NCBI RefSeq assembly: GCF_907164915.1
Contig: NC_061863.1
Coordinates: forward strand, 8,929,882-8,993,881
Direction: 5' to 3'
DNA from: Impatiens glandulifera
Taxonomy: Eukaryota > Streptophyta > Magnoliopsida > Ericales > Balsaminaceae
DNA: 64,000 nt
Position numbers and translations under genes: made by a program. The number at the start of each line of letters is the position of its first letter. The stretch's first letter is position 1. Below, in pieces: positions 35,565 through 48,391 of this stretch. Below the pieces are notes generated by a model. It did no database searches, was not told where the DNA came from, and saw nothing but the letters and a program-made list of their open reading frames with translations.

Positions 35565-36494
35565 TGAAAAAATTGTGTCCTTTAATTTAATGTGCAATGA
35601 CTAAACTTGGATAGGACAAATTAACAGATATAATTTAATCCGATTATTTTAGGAGTCGTAGTATTTTGCTAGAAGCCAACTACGATTAATGGGCTTAAAC
35701 CTATAACTATTATAATCGGGTCCTATGAGGTCACACACTTAGAGTTGACCGACTAGATAAACGAGAAAGATAGTTAATTATTAATACATATTAGATATTA
35801 TTAATAATAAGAAATATTATTTATTTGTGAAATAAAATAATATATAATTAATACATATTAGATATTATTAATAATAAGAAATATTATTTATTTGTGAAAT
35901 AAAATAATATATAATTAATAGTTAATTATGGAGTTAAGATTGTGAAATAAAATAATATATAATTAATGGTTAATTATGGAGTTAAGATTGTGAAATAAAA
36001 TAATATATAATTAATACATATTAGATATTATTAATAATAAAAAATATTATTTATTTGTGAAATAAAATAATATATAATTAATGGTTAATTATGGAATTTT
36101 ATTTAATACAAAAGGATTCACTTATTTGCAAGAAAACGGAAGTGAATAGAGAGAGAATTGTTCCTATTTTAAAACGGCTTTTGCTATATTACAGTAAGAA
36201 CTCCAAGAGGAAGAAATCATCTTTTAATCTAGCAATTGGATTGCTTCCCCCTTGTCTTTTTCGTCCTAGCAGTCGAAAGTAAAGAGATCTAGTCGGGCTC
36301 GTGTGGACCAAGTAGAGGAGCAACACGTGGGACTCTCAATTATTCATTACTACCAGATCTGATCCGGTTCACGCATCAAAGATATATTTTTATAAACTAT
36401 ATATCATGATTCTATCAATTATGCATGATCATATGATTAGATGTTTAGATTAGATCTATAAATTATTCCGCTGCGAACATCTAATTAACCAACA
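35565..36494 (+). repeat. 3' LTR of Copia element 2
   Basis: 930 bp, matching the left LTR, including the internal tandem array (about 35780-36090). Confidence 0.93.
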
Positions 36495-39400
36495 AAAAGT
36501 TACATAAATTTCTAATGATAATAAATAAGTGTATATCTCAAAAATAGAAAAACAAAAATAGTAGGTTGGATTGGACTCATCATCTTCATAAGCTTGTGAG
36601 GTAATAAGCAATATGTCATTAAAAAAAATGTAAATAAATAAATAAAATCCAAAACGATTTATCAAAATAATACAAATTTAAAATACGATAAATATAACTA
36701 GTTTGGAAAGATTGTATTTTAAATGGTTATTAGTATAATCAAAATGCCCATGTGTACAACTTATATGAAAAAAAAAATTAATACCGTTATATTTTGTCTG
36801 TTTATATAAATATGACCTAATTTTACAATATTGTGGATACACACAGCATGAGGATAAATTAAAAAAAATGGTCCTAAATTCAGAGATAAATCTAGTATTA
36901 TTTCCAGTATTTTTTATATTTATGACGACAAGTTTAGATTTAATATACTCTTAATTTAAATCATTTTAACCTTGTTTAAATATAATTATTTATCGCTTTA
37001 AAAAACAAAATTGGATACAAGATATCATTAATCATTTATACAAACAAAAATACAAAACCCAACTTTTTGTTCTTCAAGTTAGCTTTAACAACAGTGATAT
37101 TTCCGTCGTTATAACTCCTTTAAAAGCAAATAAACACAGTTTGATGTACCATGGTTACACGTAGTCTTGGCCACATCTTCGGTCGTCACCCTAACCTGCC
37201 CTAACCTGCCAGTACCTTGATCTCAAGTCGATCTTAGTCTTTAACCACGGTACTTTTATCGTTTTTAAATCTGTAATGGTTACCACAGGGGATTTCTTTT
37301 AACCATGGTAAAAATAGAAGTAAGAAATTTACCTATAGCTTTTGAGAACCCTAAATTTGTGATATAACACAAAAAAAAACATTTTGAAGCATGCAATATT
37401 CAACCATCATAAAAGATGCTTACAAAATATAGATGAAAAAGATAATAAAAAATTCAAATGAGCTCATCAGCCGCTCTATCTAAAAAAAAATATACGCATT
37501 AAGATGACAATTAGTAGAGTAATAGTAATAGTTTAGTGAGAAATAAAGAAAATAAGGAAATATTGAATTAAAAGTTTTATTTATTTATTTCTAAAATGGA
37601 TTTGAAGTAATCAATGCCCCGTAATATTTAAGAGTCGGAAAATTATCGATATTTTCAGTATATCAAAAATACAGTATCAAATATTAACTTTTTTAGTATA
37701 ACGGAAAATCGATAATGTATAATATCGATACCAAAATGATCAGTAACGGTATCAATATTGATATTTTCAAAATTTAGGTATATCGGTATATACCAAAAAT
37801 GAAAATATTTATAAATTAAAAAATATACATAATACTTATAAATAAATAAATAATGACTAATGAAATATAAACTCACGGAATGTAACATTTGGGGTGGTAT
37901 TTATTTCATGTGAAAGATTTATCGGGAACATTCGATTTTTATTGTGGACGATGAACATTCGATTAGTTTCTAGGATGACACTTAGTGTGGTATTAAATGT
38001 TGGCGAATAGAGTTTACTTCTATTTCAATTTCTAAAAATGCATCGGTAAAATATATGTTTGACATTCGATCCAGTGATTTTTTGAAATTAAATTTAAATA
38101 AATTATATCAAACAAGTCATTAGATAGAGTGGTTATAGAAATTTAAAAAAGTCTTAAAAAAGTAATCTCAATTCTCTCTTTTTGTAAGAATTATTTTATA
38201 CTTTCTCTTCCACTTTTCAATTTTTTTTCCTCCTAAATATTATTATTTTTTTCTAAACCAACATTCCTTATTAATAATTTCATTTTATATCATACATCGG
38301 GATTGTTTGGTAAATATTCTATGAAACATGTGATTTGAGGTGAACTTTGTATTTATATTAAATTTTGTATTTAAATAATGTTAATTATATTACAGGAATA
38401 TAATGTATAAATGAAATAACAATTATTTATAATCAAGAGAATTGCATGTATGTATAAACTCTAAATCACTATTATATATTATTATTATTTAACATGTTCT
38501 ATAGATATATAATATATTTCAAATTTTCTCATATTAATATCAAATAAATTATGACTTAAATGAACTTAAAAATCAAACAAACTAAAATAAAAAAACATAT
38601 CAAACTAATTAAGCATTTTAATAATAATAAAAAGGAGAAAATATAGATATTCAACCTCTTAATTTCACATGAAATATTCATAATATAATATAACTCAACT
38701 AATAAAATAATTATATTTTATATAAAAAATATAAAATTAATCATCAAATATTTGAGTCTTCTCTCAAATATACATTGCATTAACTAATATTACATACATA
38801 TAAAATTATCAAAACAACACTCACATTTAAATAATTATAATTCCTATAAAAATTTGTACCTAACATATCATACTATCAGTACTCCACCATTTAAATCTCT
38901 AAAATTTACATAAATTAGAATTATAAAATTAATTATCTTTATAAATATGAAGACTTTAATTATTAAATTACTTGTGAGTGTTAATTACAAATTTTATTTT
39001 GTTTCAGAATATATAATTAATTATTAAAAAATATATATATATTATTTAAAGGTCTGTTTAGTAATTATAAAATTTGAATTAGAGAGTATAATTTCAATTA
39101 TTAAGTTTAATAGATAATTTAGGATTAAGAATTATAATTTCAGTTGAATTCAAATTATTAATTTTATAATTCTAAATATTATTTTTTATATATTTTCTAG
39201 ATAAAAATATTTTATTATTTACAACAAAGTTAACCTATTGAGCCCATTTCTTAAATTTAGGAAGTGATAGACGAAACTATTTTTCTTAAATTTAGGAAGT
39301 GATCTAGAAAGTTAACATGTCAAATCATTTTTTTTATTTAGTAAGTTAAAATGTCTAACTGATATTTTTTTTAAATATAGTAAATTAACCTATCGAACCG

Positions 39401-41517
39401 ATATTTATTTTTTATTAATGAGAATCGACTTTTAGACAAAAACTTTTGACACATAAACTATTATAAAAGGTTGTGTCAACCCAATATTATAATAATATAG
39501 ATAATATATTCAAATATTTTTTATTATATATATTTTTCAAATCTATAAATTTAAATTGAATTACAATTTTATCATTTTTTTAAATATAAGAATTAAATTA
39601 TAATTCAATATCAAATATTATAAAATTAAAATTTCAGTGTCAATTTCAATAATTCGAACAAATTCTAAATATTTGTAGTAATTTTTCGTTATAATTGCCT
39701 CTTATTATTAACTACTTGTCTTGTTCGGTATAGGTTATTTAAAATAGAGAAAAAAATGATTAGTGATATTTTGAGGAATAATAATATTTATTTGATAAAA
39801 TGACTTAAAGCGTATTGATATAAATAAATAAAATAAATAATACTAATTTAAAATAAATAATATTTTAGTATTTTAATTAATAAATTGATTGGTTTGATAG
39901 ATAAGATTAGAGTGAAATCATGTTTAATATTTTTTAATTATTTGAATTCCCTAAAATTGAAGAATAAGTTGAGAGTAGTTTAAAAGACTAAACTAAGAAA
40001 ATGCATAACAAATTATATTTTTTTACCCTACATTCCAAATTTCTAATTAACTAGATATGATAAGGTATTTATAATCTTGGACAGATTCTAAACACTAGTA
40101 AATCCTGGTAAGATAGACCTATATTATTTGTAATGAGGAAGAGAGATAACATATTCAAATAGAATTATATATATTAAAGTTTTTATAAAAGTATTATTTT
40201 AAAATATTTTATTCAAAATTATTATAATCAAATATGTAAAAAAATACCTTTTTCTTGTTAAATTATAAAAATATATATTATAAAAAAGTAAGTATTTAAT
40301 AAAAGCTTAAGATATTCAATGCATGGTTTGACTCTCATAAGGGCTGAGTTCCAAATTTTTAGTGCCTTGTAAATTTTGGAATTCATAAATGAAATTAATA
40401 AATGTTTACATGACATGCAAAGTTTTCAACACGTGTATTTCAATATATTTTTTTTTTCTAAAAATTTAAGTATATCATTATATTTTTTTTTTATCATTAC
40501 ATCATTTAATTTATTAATAAAAAAGTAAAATAATTTTAGTTTATTTATATAAATTTTTAATAAAAAACATAATTTAACTAATTCAAAACTTAAATAACTT
40601 ATTTTTTATTAAACAATTTATTTTTTATAAAATCTTATCAAACAAACTTAAACTTATGGATATTTTTAAGATAAGAATAAACTTTTTTTTTTAAATGAGA
40701 ATCAGAGGATATGTGACATTAGTCAAAGTCATATAGCTTTTTAATCATGGGTTATTTATAAGATTTTGATGTTCTTTTTTTTTATCTAATTTATCTTTCT
40801 AGTCAAATTATTATACTTAATTTATTAATAAAATTATAAAAATATTCTTATTTTACTTTTATTAAATTTTAATGTTAAATATAAAAGAATATTTTAATAA
40901 TTTATCTTAAACAAATATTAAATAACTCATTTTTATTAAACATAATCTTTTTTAAAAAACTAAAAAAATTCTTAAACAAAAACAAATCAAACAAGATGAT
41001 AAAAATTAACACATATATTAATTTATTTTTGTTAGGTGGATAAATATATTTTGTTAATAATTAAAATGTTTTTTTTAATAATAAATAAATTTTGACATTT
41101 TTAACAAACTTGATAAGCAATATAATATTAATTTATATTATTTTATTATATTTAAAAAATGATTATCAAAATTAAAATTGAATTATGTTGTTTAGTGTTA
41201 TAAATATGATATTTTTCCTTTTATTTTATCATATTTTATTTATGAATTCATAATCAAAGTTAAAATTAAATTTTTTTAGTGTTCAAAAGTAAAATTATCT
41301 TTTGAATTACTATAATTTTTTACTTGTATATTTAATTAATAATGTTATTAATATTTTTTTTTCTTCATATAATTTCCCTTTTTACTTTTCAATTGCACTA
41401 TCTTTTAATCGTTTATTAATATAAAATTACCATTTACTTTAATAACTAATAAATACACCATTTACTTTTTTTTCTTTATATATACATTTTTTTATATTTA
41501 GAAGACTTTGAAATATA
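36495..41517. other. AT-rich intergenic DNA, 5 kb, no gene
   Basis: Only short shadows of ORFs occur. A GC-richer patch at about 37080-37330 (CCGTCGTTATAAC, a doubled CCCTAACCTG) and a block with TCGGTATATACC phrases at about 37640-37800 look like old transposon pieces, but I could not assign families. The region around 39040-39660 has the GGTCTGTTTAGTAATT / ATTATAATTCAAT style of AT-rich MITE relics. Confidence 0.55.
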
Positions 41518-42847
41518 GAGTTGGGCATCGTACATAAACGTTCGTATTCGACTCGGGCCATTCATGTTAGACTCTCAATCGTGTCGTGTTGTGTCGTGTC
41601 TAAATCTTATGCGTATCGTATCGTGTCTTGACCCACTCAAAACATTATGATTCACGAACTCTTTTGTGTCGTGTTATTCGTGTCCACGAGTTTATTCGTG
41701 TCGTACTAACTCGTGTTTAAATTCGTGTTTCATGTTATTCCGACTAGATTTTGTTATCGTGTCAACACAATAGAGTCTTGACACTCATGTTAATTAATTA
41801 TTTATTTATTTATATATATTAAATTATATTGTTAGTAAAATTTAAAATATTATTATATTATTAAAGTTAAATTATTATATTATTAAAGTTAAATTATTAT
41901 CATATATTTTTTTTGAATGTTATAATAATAATTAAATTTTAAAATAATTTAAAATTTTAAAAATAATATGTAAACTAATAAAAGTAATATGTGAGATAAT
42001 TATTATGAAATTCAAATTTTTATTCATATAATTTATTTTATATTTATATTTTATTTTAATATTTTAGTATATTTAATTTTAATTATATATATTACATTTA
42101 TAAAATTAAATAATTTATAAATTTAATGAAAATGTAAATATATTTAGAGAAACTACGTGGCCATTTGATAATGTTAATGTAAAAGTTGGTAGTTTGAGAA
42201 AGAAAATGGGAGAGAAAGTGGGAAAGGTGTGTAAAATTTAAAAATATATATTATTAAAATTAAAATTAAAATTATTATCATATATTTATTATTTAATGTA
42301 TTAATAATAATTGAAATTATAAATAATTAAAAAATTAATAAGTAATTAATAAAAATAATATCTAAGAAAATTATTAATAGACTCACATTTTTATTCATAT
42401 AATTTATTTTTTATTTATATTTTATTTTAATTTATATTATTTAAGTTAATATTTTATTTTAATATTATATTTTAGTGTGTTTAATTTTAATTATAAATAT
42501 TACATTTATGAAATTAAATAATTTATCAATTGAATAAAAATGTAATAGGTTTAGAGAATGTTAATGTGGGTAGCTTAGGTCATTTGACTAATTATGTTTA
42601 TGTCGTTTCGTGTGTATACTCGTGCTCGTGTATATACTTGTGTCGTGTTTATACTCGTGTCGTGTTCGTGTCGACTCGTAACCGTATTTCGATCGTATAA
42701 ACTCATAATCGTGTTGTGACCGTGTCGTCTTGTGCTTGTATCGTGTCAACCCAAGACCCGAGTGAGATAATATCGTATCGTGTCGTTCCGTACAAATATC
42801 GTGTTGGATCGTGTCGATTCGTATTTAGCTAACCCATTGCCCAACTA
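41518..42847. mobile_element. hAT-like non-autonomous element, copy E1
   Basis: It starts TAGAGTTGGGCATCG and ends ATTGCCCAACTA, imperfect inverted termini of the hAT form. Both ends carry dense CGTGTCGTGTC-type phrases (41575-41730 and 42600-42800) around an AT-rich core. There is no transposase. A clean target duplication is not visible. It lies about 180 bp upstream of the copy A ATG and is the full version of the truncated E3. Confidence 0.75.
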
Positions 42848-42956
42848 CTGTATTAGTAGTACATAACTATATATGTTTAAATATATTATAATATTATATG
42901 CAACTTGTTATTATTATTCTCACTTTATCTCTTCCCTTATCTCTTCCCTTAAACTC

Positions 42957-42967
42957 TATAAAAAGAT
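42957..42967 (+). promoter_or_regulatory. TATA box of PDR 5' copy A
   Basis: TATAAAAAGAT lies 75 bases upstream of the ATG at 43032. The same block, with ACTAACAAGATTATTCTTGA after it, occurs before copies B and C. Confidence 0.65.
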
Positions 42968-43031
42968 ACCACTAACAAGATTATTCTTGAGTTTCATTAA
43001 GAGAGTTGTTACCAAATAGAAGAGATTGGAC

Positions 43032-45066
43032 ATGGAAGCTTTGGATGAAGGGTTAAGAGTTAGCAGTTCCAACATATGGATGGAAGGATTGAGTAACAAT
43101 AGAGAAGTCTTCTCGAGATCACCACGCAACGAAGAAGATGAAGAATCGTTGAAATGGACCGCTATTGAAAAACTTCCAACTTATCGAAGGATAAGGATAG
43201 GCATACTAAAAGGAGATGACAACAATACAATGGAAATTGAAATAATGAATCTCGGAGAATTAGAGAAGAAGAAGATTCTAGAAAGGTTGGTGAACATAGC
43301 TGAGGAAGACAATGAAAAGTTTCTCATTAAACTCAATCAACGTATAGATAGGTATAGAGATGGGCATCGTACATAAACGTTCGTATTCAACTCAGGCAAG
43401 TCATGTTAGACTCTCAATCGTGTCGTGTTGTGTCTAAATTTTATGCGTGTCGTATCGTGTTTTGACCCACTCAAAACATTATGATTCACAGACTATTTCG
43501 TGTCGTGTTATTCGTGTCCACGAGTTTATTCGTGTCGTACTAACTCGTATTTAAATTCGTGTTTCGTGTTATTCCGACTAGATTTTGTTATCTTGTCAAC
43601 ACAATCGAGTCTTGACACTAATGTTAATTATTTATTTATTTATATATATTAAATTATATTGTTAGTAAAACTTATAAAATATTATTATATTAAAGTTAAA
43701 TTATTATCATATATTTTATTTGAATATTTTAATAATAATTAAAATAATTTAAAATTTTAAAAATAATATGTAAACTAATAATAATAAAATTAATATGTGA
43801 GATAATTATTATGAGACTCAAATCTCTATTCATATAATTTATTTAATATTTATATTTTATTTTAATATATTAATTTTAATTATATATACTATATTAATAA
43901 AATTAAATAATTTATAAATTTAATAAAAATGTAAATATATTTAGAGAGACGTTACTATTTGATAATATTAATGTAAAAGTGGGTAGTTTAGAAAAGAAAA
44001 TGAGAGAGAAAGTGGGAAAGGTGGATAAAGTTTATAAATATATATTATTATATTATTAAAATTAAAATTAAAATTATTATCATATATTTATATTTAATGT
44101 ATTAATAATAATTGAAATTATAAATAATTAAAAAATTAATAATTAATTAATAAAATAATATCGAAGAGAATTATTTATAGACTCACATTTTTATTGATAT
44201 AATTTATTTTTTATTTATTTTTTATTTTTTTTTATTTTAATTTATATTATTTAATTAATATTTTATTTTAATATTATATTTTAGTGTGTTTAATTTTAAT
44301 TATAAATATTACATTTATGAAATTAAATAATTTATTAATTGAATAAAAATGTAATAGGTTTAGAGAATGTTAATATGGGTAGCTTAGGTCATTTGACTAA
44401 TTTAGTTTATGTCGTTTCGTGTGTATACTCGTGCTCGTGTCTATACTTATGTCGTGTCTATACTCGTGTTGTGTCCGTGTCGACTCGTAACCGTGTTTCG
44501 ATCGTATAAACTCATAATCGTGTCGTGACCGTGTCGTCTCGTGCTTGTATCGTGTCAACCCAAGACCCGAGTGAGATAATATAGTATCGTGTCGTTCCGT
44601 ACAATTATCGTGTTGGATCGTGTCGGTTTGTATTTAGCTAACTCATTGCCCAGCTCTAGACATGTATGAAATTTAAAAAAACGTTAATATTATTGTAATA
44701 TAATTTTAAATGTTTTTGATAATTAATTAATTTATAACATAGAGTTGGAGTTAAACTTCCAACAATTGAAGTTCGGTGTGAACGTTTAAAAGTTAATACA
44801 GGCTCATGTTGGAAGTCGGGCTGTACCAACCAACCATCCTTAATTTCTTCTTCAATATGATAGAGAATATGATAGAGGTAGTTCTAATTATTTGGATTAC
44901 AATATTTATTATGAATATTCATGATTAATTCATTTATTCACATATTAACTAATAAAATCTATATATTTTTCTTAAAGGGATTCATGAATTTCCTTCATGT
45001 CCTTCCAAGTAGAAAGAAGCCATTTACAATCCTCAATGATATCAGTGGAATAATCAAACCTGGAAG
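43032..45066 (+). pseudogene. PDR 5' fragment, copy A (exons 1-3 only)
   Basis: Exon 1 (43032-43351, 320 bases) is open and codes for a typical PDR N-terminus, with the [14 protein letters not shown] block and [10 protein letters not shown]. Exon 2 (about 44743-44878) has lost two bases in GAAGCTC and gained four in ACCAACC, so the frame is broken, and its 3' end is duplicated. Exon 3 (44978-45066) has normal length and splice sites. Intron 1 is filled by hAT-like element E2. No Walker A exon or later exon follows; the next sequence is a broken intron 3 and then copy B. It could be transcribed as a truncated RNA but cannot make a transporter. Confidence 0.88.
43355..44658. mobile_element. hAT-like non-autonomous element, copy E2, in intron 1 of copy A
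   Basis: It runs from TAGAGATGGGCATCG to TTGCCCAGCTCTA. Flanking 8-mers are GATAGGTA (43347-43354) and GACATGTA (44659-44666). Copy C, which lacks the element, has GACAGGTA at the same place, so each flank differs from the empty site by one base. That is the 8-bp target duplication of the hAT superfamily. It inserted three bases past the exon 1 donor. Confidence 0.85.
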
Positions 45067-45599
45067 GTGAGAAAAAGCAAATGCAAAATTCAACTCTTTT
45101 TTTTTTAGCAAAAAGAAAAAAATTATGCAAAATTCAACTTTATAAAATTCCTCTAACATGAGTAATAAAGTGATCAATGTCATTTAATTAAAGTTGTGGC
45201 TCATAAAATGCAAGCATTTATTCTATTAGAAAAAGGTAAAAACAAATATATTAATATTTTTTTACTTTTTTTTTAGTCAAATATTTTATTACAAGACTCT
45301 TTATACTTGAATTATTTAATAAAATTGTTTTTTTTCTTTATTTAATTTGATTTTATCAATTTATCTTGAGAAAAACAAAACTGTTAAAGAAAATAAATAT
45401 AATAAGCATTATTGATTTAGTGCTATTTGAATAATCAAATAATTTTTCTTCACATTAGTATTTAAAAAAACATTATAATTACTAATTAGTATATTATACA
45501 TTTATACATAAATTAGTTAAAAAAAACATTAGATCTTATTTAAATAATTTATTATGTTATTTAAATATAGTATAGTATTATCTAATTGTTCAAAAAATT
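45067..45599 (+). other. Partial intron 3 of copy A
   Basis: It matches the first part of intron 3 of copy C (49182-49760), then stops abruptly near 45600, where element E3 sequence begins. Confidence 0.75.
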
Positions 45600-45924
45600 A
45601 TTAATTAAAAATGTAATAGGTTTAGAGAAGGTTAATGTGAGTAGCTTAGATCATTTGACTAATCGTGTTTATGTCGTTTCGTGTGTATACTCGTGCTCGT
45701 GTCGTGTCTATACTTGTGTCGTGTATATACTCGTGTTGTGTCCGTGTCGACTCGTAACCGTGTTTCGATCGTTTAAACTCATAATCGTATCGTGACCGTA
45801 TCGTCTCGTTCTTGTATCGTGTCAACCAAGACCCGAGTGAGATAATATCGTATCGTGTCGTTTCGTACAAATCTCGTGTTAGATCGTTTCGGTTCGTATT
45901 TATCCAACTCATTGCCCAATTCTA
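45600..45924. mobile_element. hAT-like element, copy E3, 5'-truncated by a duplication breakpoint
   Basis: It matches only the last 300 bases of E1, from AAAATGTAATAGGTTTAGAG to TTGCCCAATTCTA. After it comes the same ATAACTATATATGTTTAAAT and promoter as after E1. It is therefore a duplicated copy of E1's right end, not a separate insertion. Confidence 0.8.
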
Positions 45925-46003
45925 GTAGATAACTATATATGTTTAAATATATTATAATATTATACGCAACTTGTTATTATTATTCTCACTTTATCTCTTA
46001 TAA

Positions 46004-46014
46004 AAAGATACCAC
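46004..46014 (+). promoter_or_regulatory. TATA-like block of PDR 5' copy B
   Basis: TATAAAAAGATACCACTAAC, identical to the copy A block, sits about 70 bases upstream of the ATG at 46074. The preceding CTTCCCTTAT segment of copy A is missing here. Confidence 0.6.
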
Positions 46015-46073
46015 TAACAAGATTATTCTTGAGTTTCATTAAGAGAGTTGTTACCAAATAGAAGAAATTGGAC

Positions 46074-48055
46074 ATGGAAGCTTTGGATGAAGGGTTAAGA
46101 GTTAGCAGTTCCAACATATGGATGGAAGGATTGAGTAACAATAGAGAAGTCTTCTAGAGATCACCACGCAACGGAGAAGATGAAGAATCGTTGAAATGGG
46201 CCGCAATTGAAAAACTTCCAACTTACGGAAGGATAAGGAGAGGCATACTAAAAGGAGATGACAACAATATAATGGAAATTGAAATAATGAATCTCGGAGA
46301 ATTAGAGAAGAAGAAGATTCTAAAAAGGTTGGTGAATATAATTGAGGAAGACAATGAAAAGTTTCTCATTAAACTCAAACAACGTATAGACAGGTACGAA
46401 ATAAAAAAATATTATTGTAATATAATTTTAAATGTTTTTGACAATTTATTAACTTGGAAAACAGAGTCGGAGTTAAACTTCCAACAATCGAAGTTCGGTT
46501 CGAATATTTAAAAGTTAATACAGAAGCTCATGTTGGAAGTCGGGCTCTACCAACCATCCTTAATTTCTCCTTCAATATGATAGAGGTAGTTCTAATTAGA
46601 GCTGGGCATCATACATAAACGTTCGTATTCGACTCGGGCAAGTCGTGTTAGACTCTCAATCGTGTCGTGTTGTGTCGTGTCTAAATTTTATGTGTGTCGT
46701 ATCGTGTCTTGACCCACTCAAAATATTATGATTCACGGACTCTTTCGTGTCGTGTTAATCGTGTCCACGAGTTTATTCGTGTCGTACTAACTCGTGTTTA
46801 AATTCGTGTTTCGTGTTATTCCGACTTTGTTATCGTGTCAACACAATCGTGTGTCTTGACACTCATGTTAATTATTTATTTATATATATTAAATTATATT
46901 GTTAGTAAAACTTATAAAATATTATTATATTATTAAAGTTAAATTATTATATATTTTGTTTGAATGTTTTAATAATAATTAAAATTTTAAAATAATTTAA
47001 AATTTTAAAAATAATATATAAATTAATAAAAGTAATATGTGATATAATTATTATGAGATTGAAATTTCTATTCATATAATTTATTTAATATTTATATTTT
47101 ATTTTAATATTTTAGTATATTTAATTTTAATTATATATATTACATTTATAAAATTAAATAATTTATAAATTTAATGAAAATGTAAATATATTTAGAGAGA
47201 CGTGGTCATTTTATAATGTTAATGTAAAAGTGGGTAGTTTGAGAAAGAAAATAGGAGAGAAAGTGGGAAATGTGGGTAAAATTTATAAATATATATTATT
47301 ATATTATTAAAATTAAAATTAAAATTATTATTATATATTTATTATTTAATGTATTAATAATAATTGAAATTATAAACAATTAAAAAATTAATAAGTAATT
47401 AATAAAATAATATCAAAGAGAATTATTAATAGACTCACATTTTTATTTATATAATTTATTTTTTATTTATATTTTATTTTAATTTATATCATTTAAATTA
47501 ATATTTTATTTTAATGTGTTTAATTTTAATTATAAATATTACATTTATGAAATTAAATAATTTATTAATTGAATTAAAATGTAATAGGTTTATAGAATAT
47601 TAACGTGGGTAGCTTAGGTCATTTGACTAATTGTGTTTAAGTCAGTTTCGTGTGTATATTCGTGCTCGTGTCGTGTCTATACTTGTGTCGTGTCTATACT
47701 CGTGTCGTGTCCATGTCGACTCGTAACCGTGTTTCGATCGTATAAACTCATAATCGTTTCGTGATCGTGTCGTCTCGTGCTTATATCGTGTCAAGTCAAG
47801 ACCCAAGTGAGATAATATCGTATCGTTCCGTACAAATATCGTATTAAATCGTGTCGGTTCGTATTTAGCTAACTCATTGCCCAATATTTATTATGAATAT
47901 TCATGATTAATTCATTTATTCACATATTAACTAATAAAATCTATATATTTTTCTTAAAGGGATTCATGAATTTCCTTCATGTTCTTTCAAGTAGAAAGAA
48001 GTCATTTACGATCCTCAATCCTCAATGATATCGGTGGAATAATCAAACCTGGAAG
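46074..48055 (+). pseudogene. PDR 5' fragment, copy B (exons 1-3 only)
   Basis: Exon 1 (46074-46393) carries a nonsense codon TAG at 46155-46157, where copies A and C have TCG (serine) in the FSRSPR stretch. Exon 2 (46465-46585) is open and keeps both splice sites. Exon 3 (47960-48055) has a 7-base duplication (CCTCAAT) that shifts the frame. Intron 2 contains hAT-like element E4. Intron 3 runs only to about 48378, where it is joined to the promoter of copy C. No later exon follows. A re-initiating ORF from 46191 exists but lacks the N-terminus. Confidence 0.88.
46597..47884. mobile_element. hAT-like non-autonomous element, copy E4, in intron 2 of copy B
   Basis: It starts TAGAGCTGGGCATC just after GTTCTAAT and ends at TTGCCCAA, without the last bases of the terminus. 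About 13 bases of intron present in copies A and C are missing at the right junction, so the right end was lost by a small deletion. Its minus-strand ORF (47642-47884) is subterminal repeat. Confidence 0.8.
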
Positions 48056-48222
48056 GTGAGAAAAAGCAAATGCAAAATTCAACATTTTTTTTTTTTAGCA
48101 AAAAGAAAAAATTATGCAAAATTCAACTTTATAAAATTCCTCTAATGTGAGTAATAAAGTGATCAATGTCATTTAATTAAAGTTGTGGCTCACAAGCATT
48201 TATTCTATTAGAAAAAGGTAAA

Positions 48223-48228
<6 letters not shown>

Positions 48229-48262
<34 letters not shown>
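48229..48262. repeat. (TA)n microsatellite
   Basis: TA run in the intron 3 remnant of copy B. The same tract sits at 49368-49407 in intron 3 of PDR gene 2, whereas copy A has almost none, so the expansion predates the B/C duplication. Confidence 0.9.
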
Positions 48263-48268
<6 letters not shown>

Positions 48269-48391
48269 TTTTTGGACTTTTTTTTTAGTCAAATATTTAT
48301 TACAAGACTCTTTATACTTAAATTATTTAATAAAATTGTTTTTTTTCTTTATTTAATTTGATTTTATCAATTTATCTCTTCCCTTAAACTT

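Larger units (their letters stand above)
29749..36494 (+). mobile_element. Copia-type LTR retrotransposon 2, complete ends, badly decayed inside
   Basis: LTRs at 29749-30676 and 35565-36494 share the TGAAxAATTGTGTCC start and the ATTAACCAACA end. Flanks are GAAAG (29744-29748) and AAAAG (36495-36499), a 5-bp target duplication with one mismatch. The left LTR is followed by the initiator-tRNA-Met primer site TGGTATCAGAGC, and a purine tract (ACAAGTGGGAGA) precedes the right one. Between them are protease, integrase, reverse transcriptase and RNase H pieces in the Copia order, but no recognisable gag. In a 210-base sample the LTRs differ at about 5% of positions, so its age is close to that of element 1. 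Confidence 0.93.

Noticed and set aside
30273..36282. Matching 63-codon ORFs at 30273-30464 and 36091-36282 as a duplicated gene
   Set aside because: They lie at equivalent places in the two LTRs of Copia element 2.
37180..37215. CCCTAACCTGCCCTAACC as an interstitial telomere repeat
   Set aside because: Only two partial CCCTAAC-like units, without the plant CCCTAAA period; chance or a small duplication is enough.
45646..47884. Minus-strand ORFs at 45646-45912 and 47642-47884 with similar sequence
   Set aside because: Their likeness comes from the CGTGTCGTG subterminal arrays of the hAT-like elements, read as protein.
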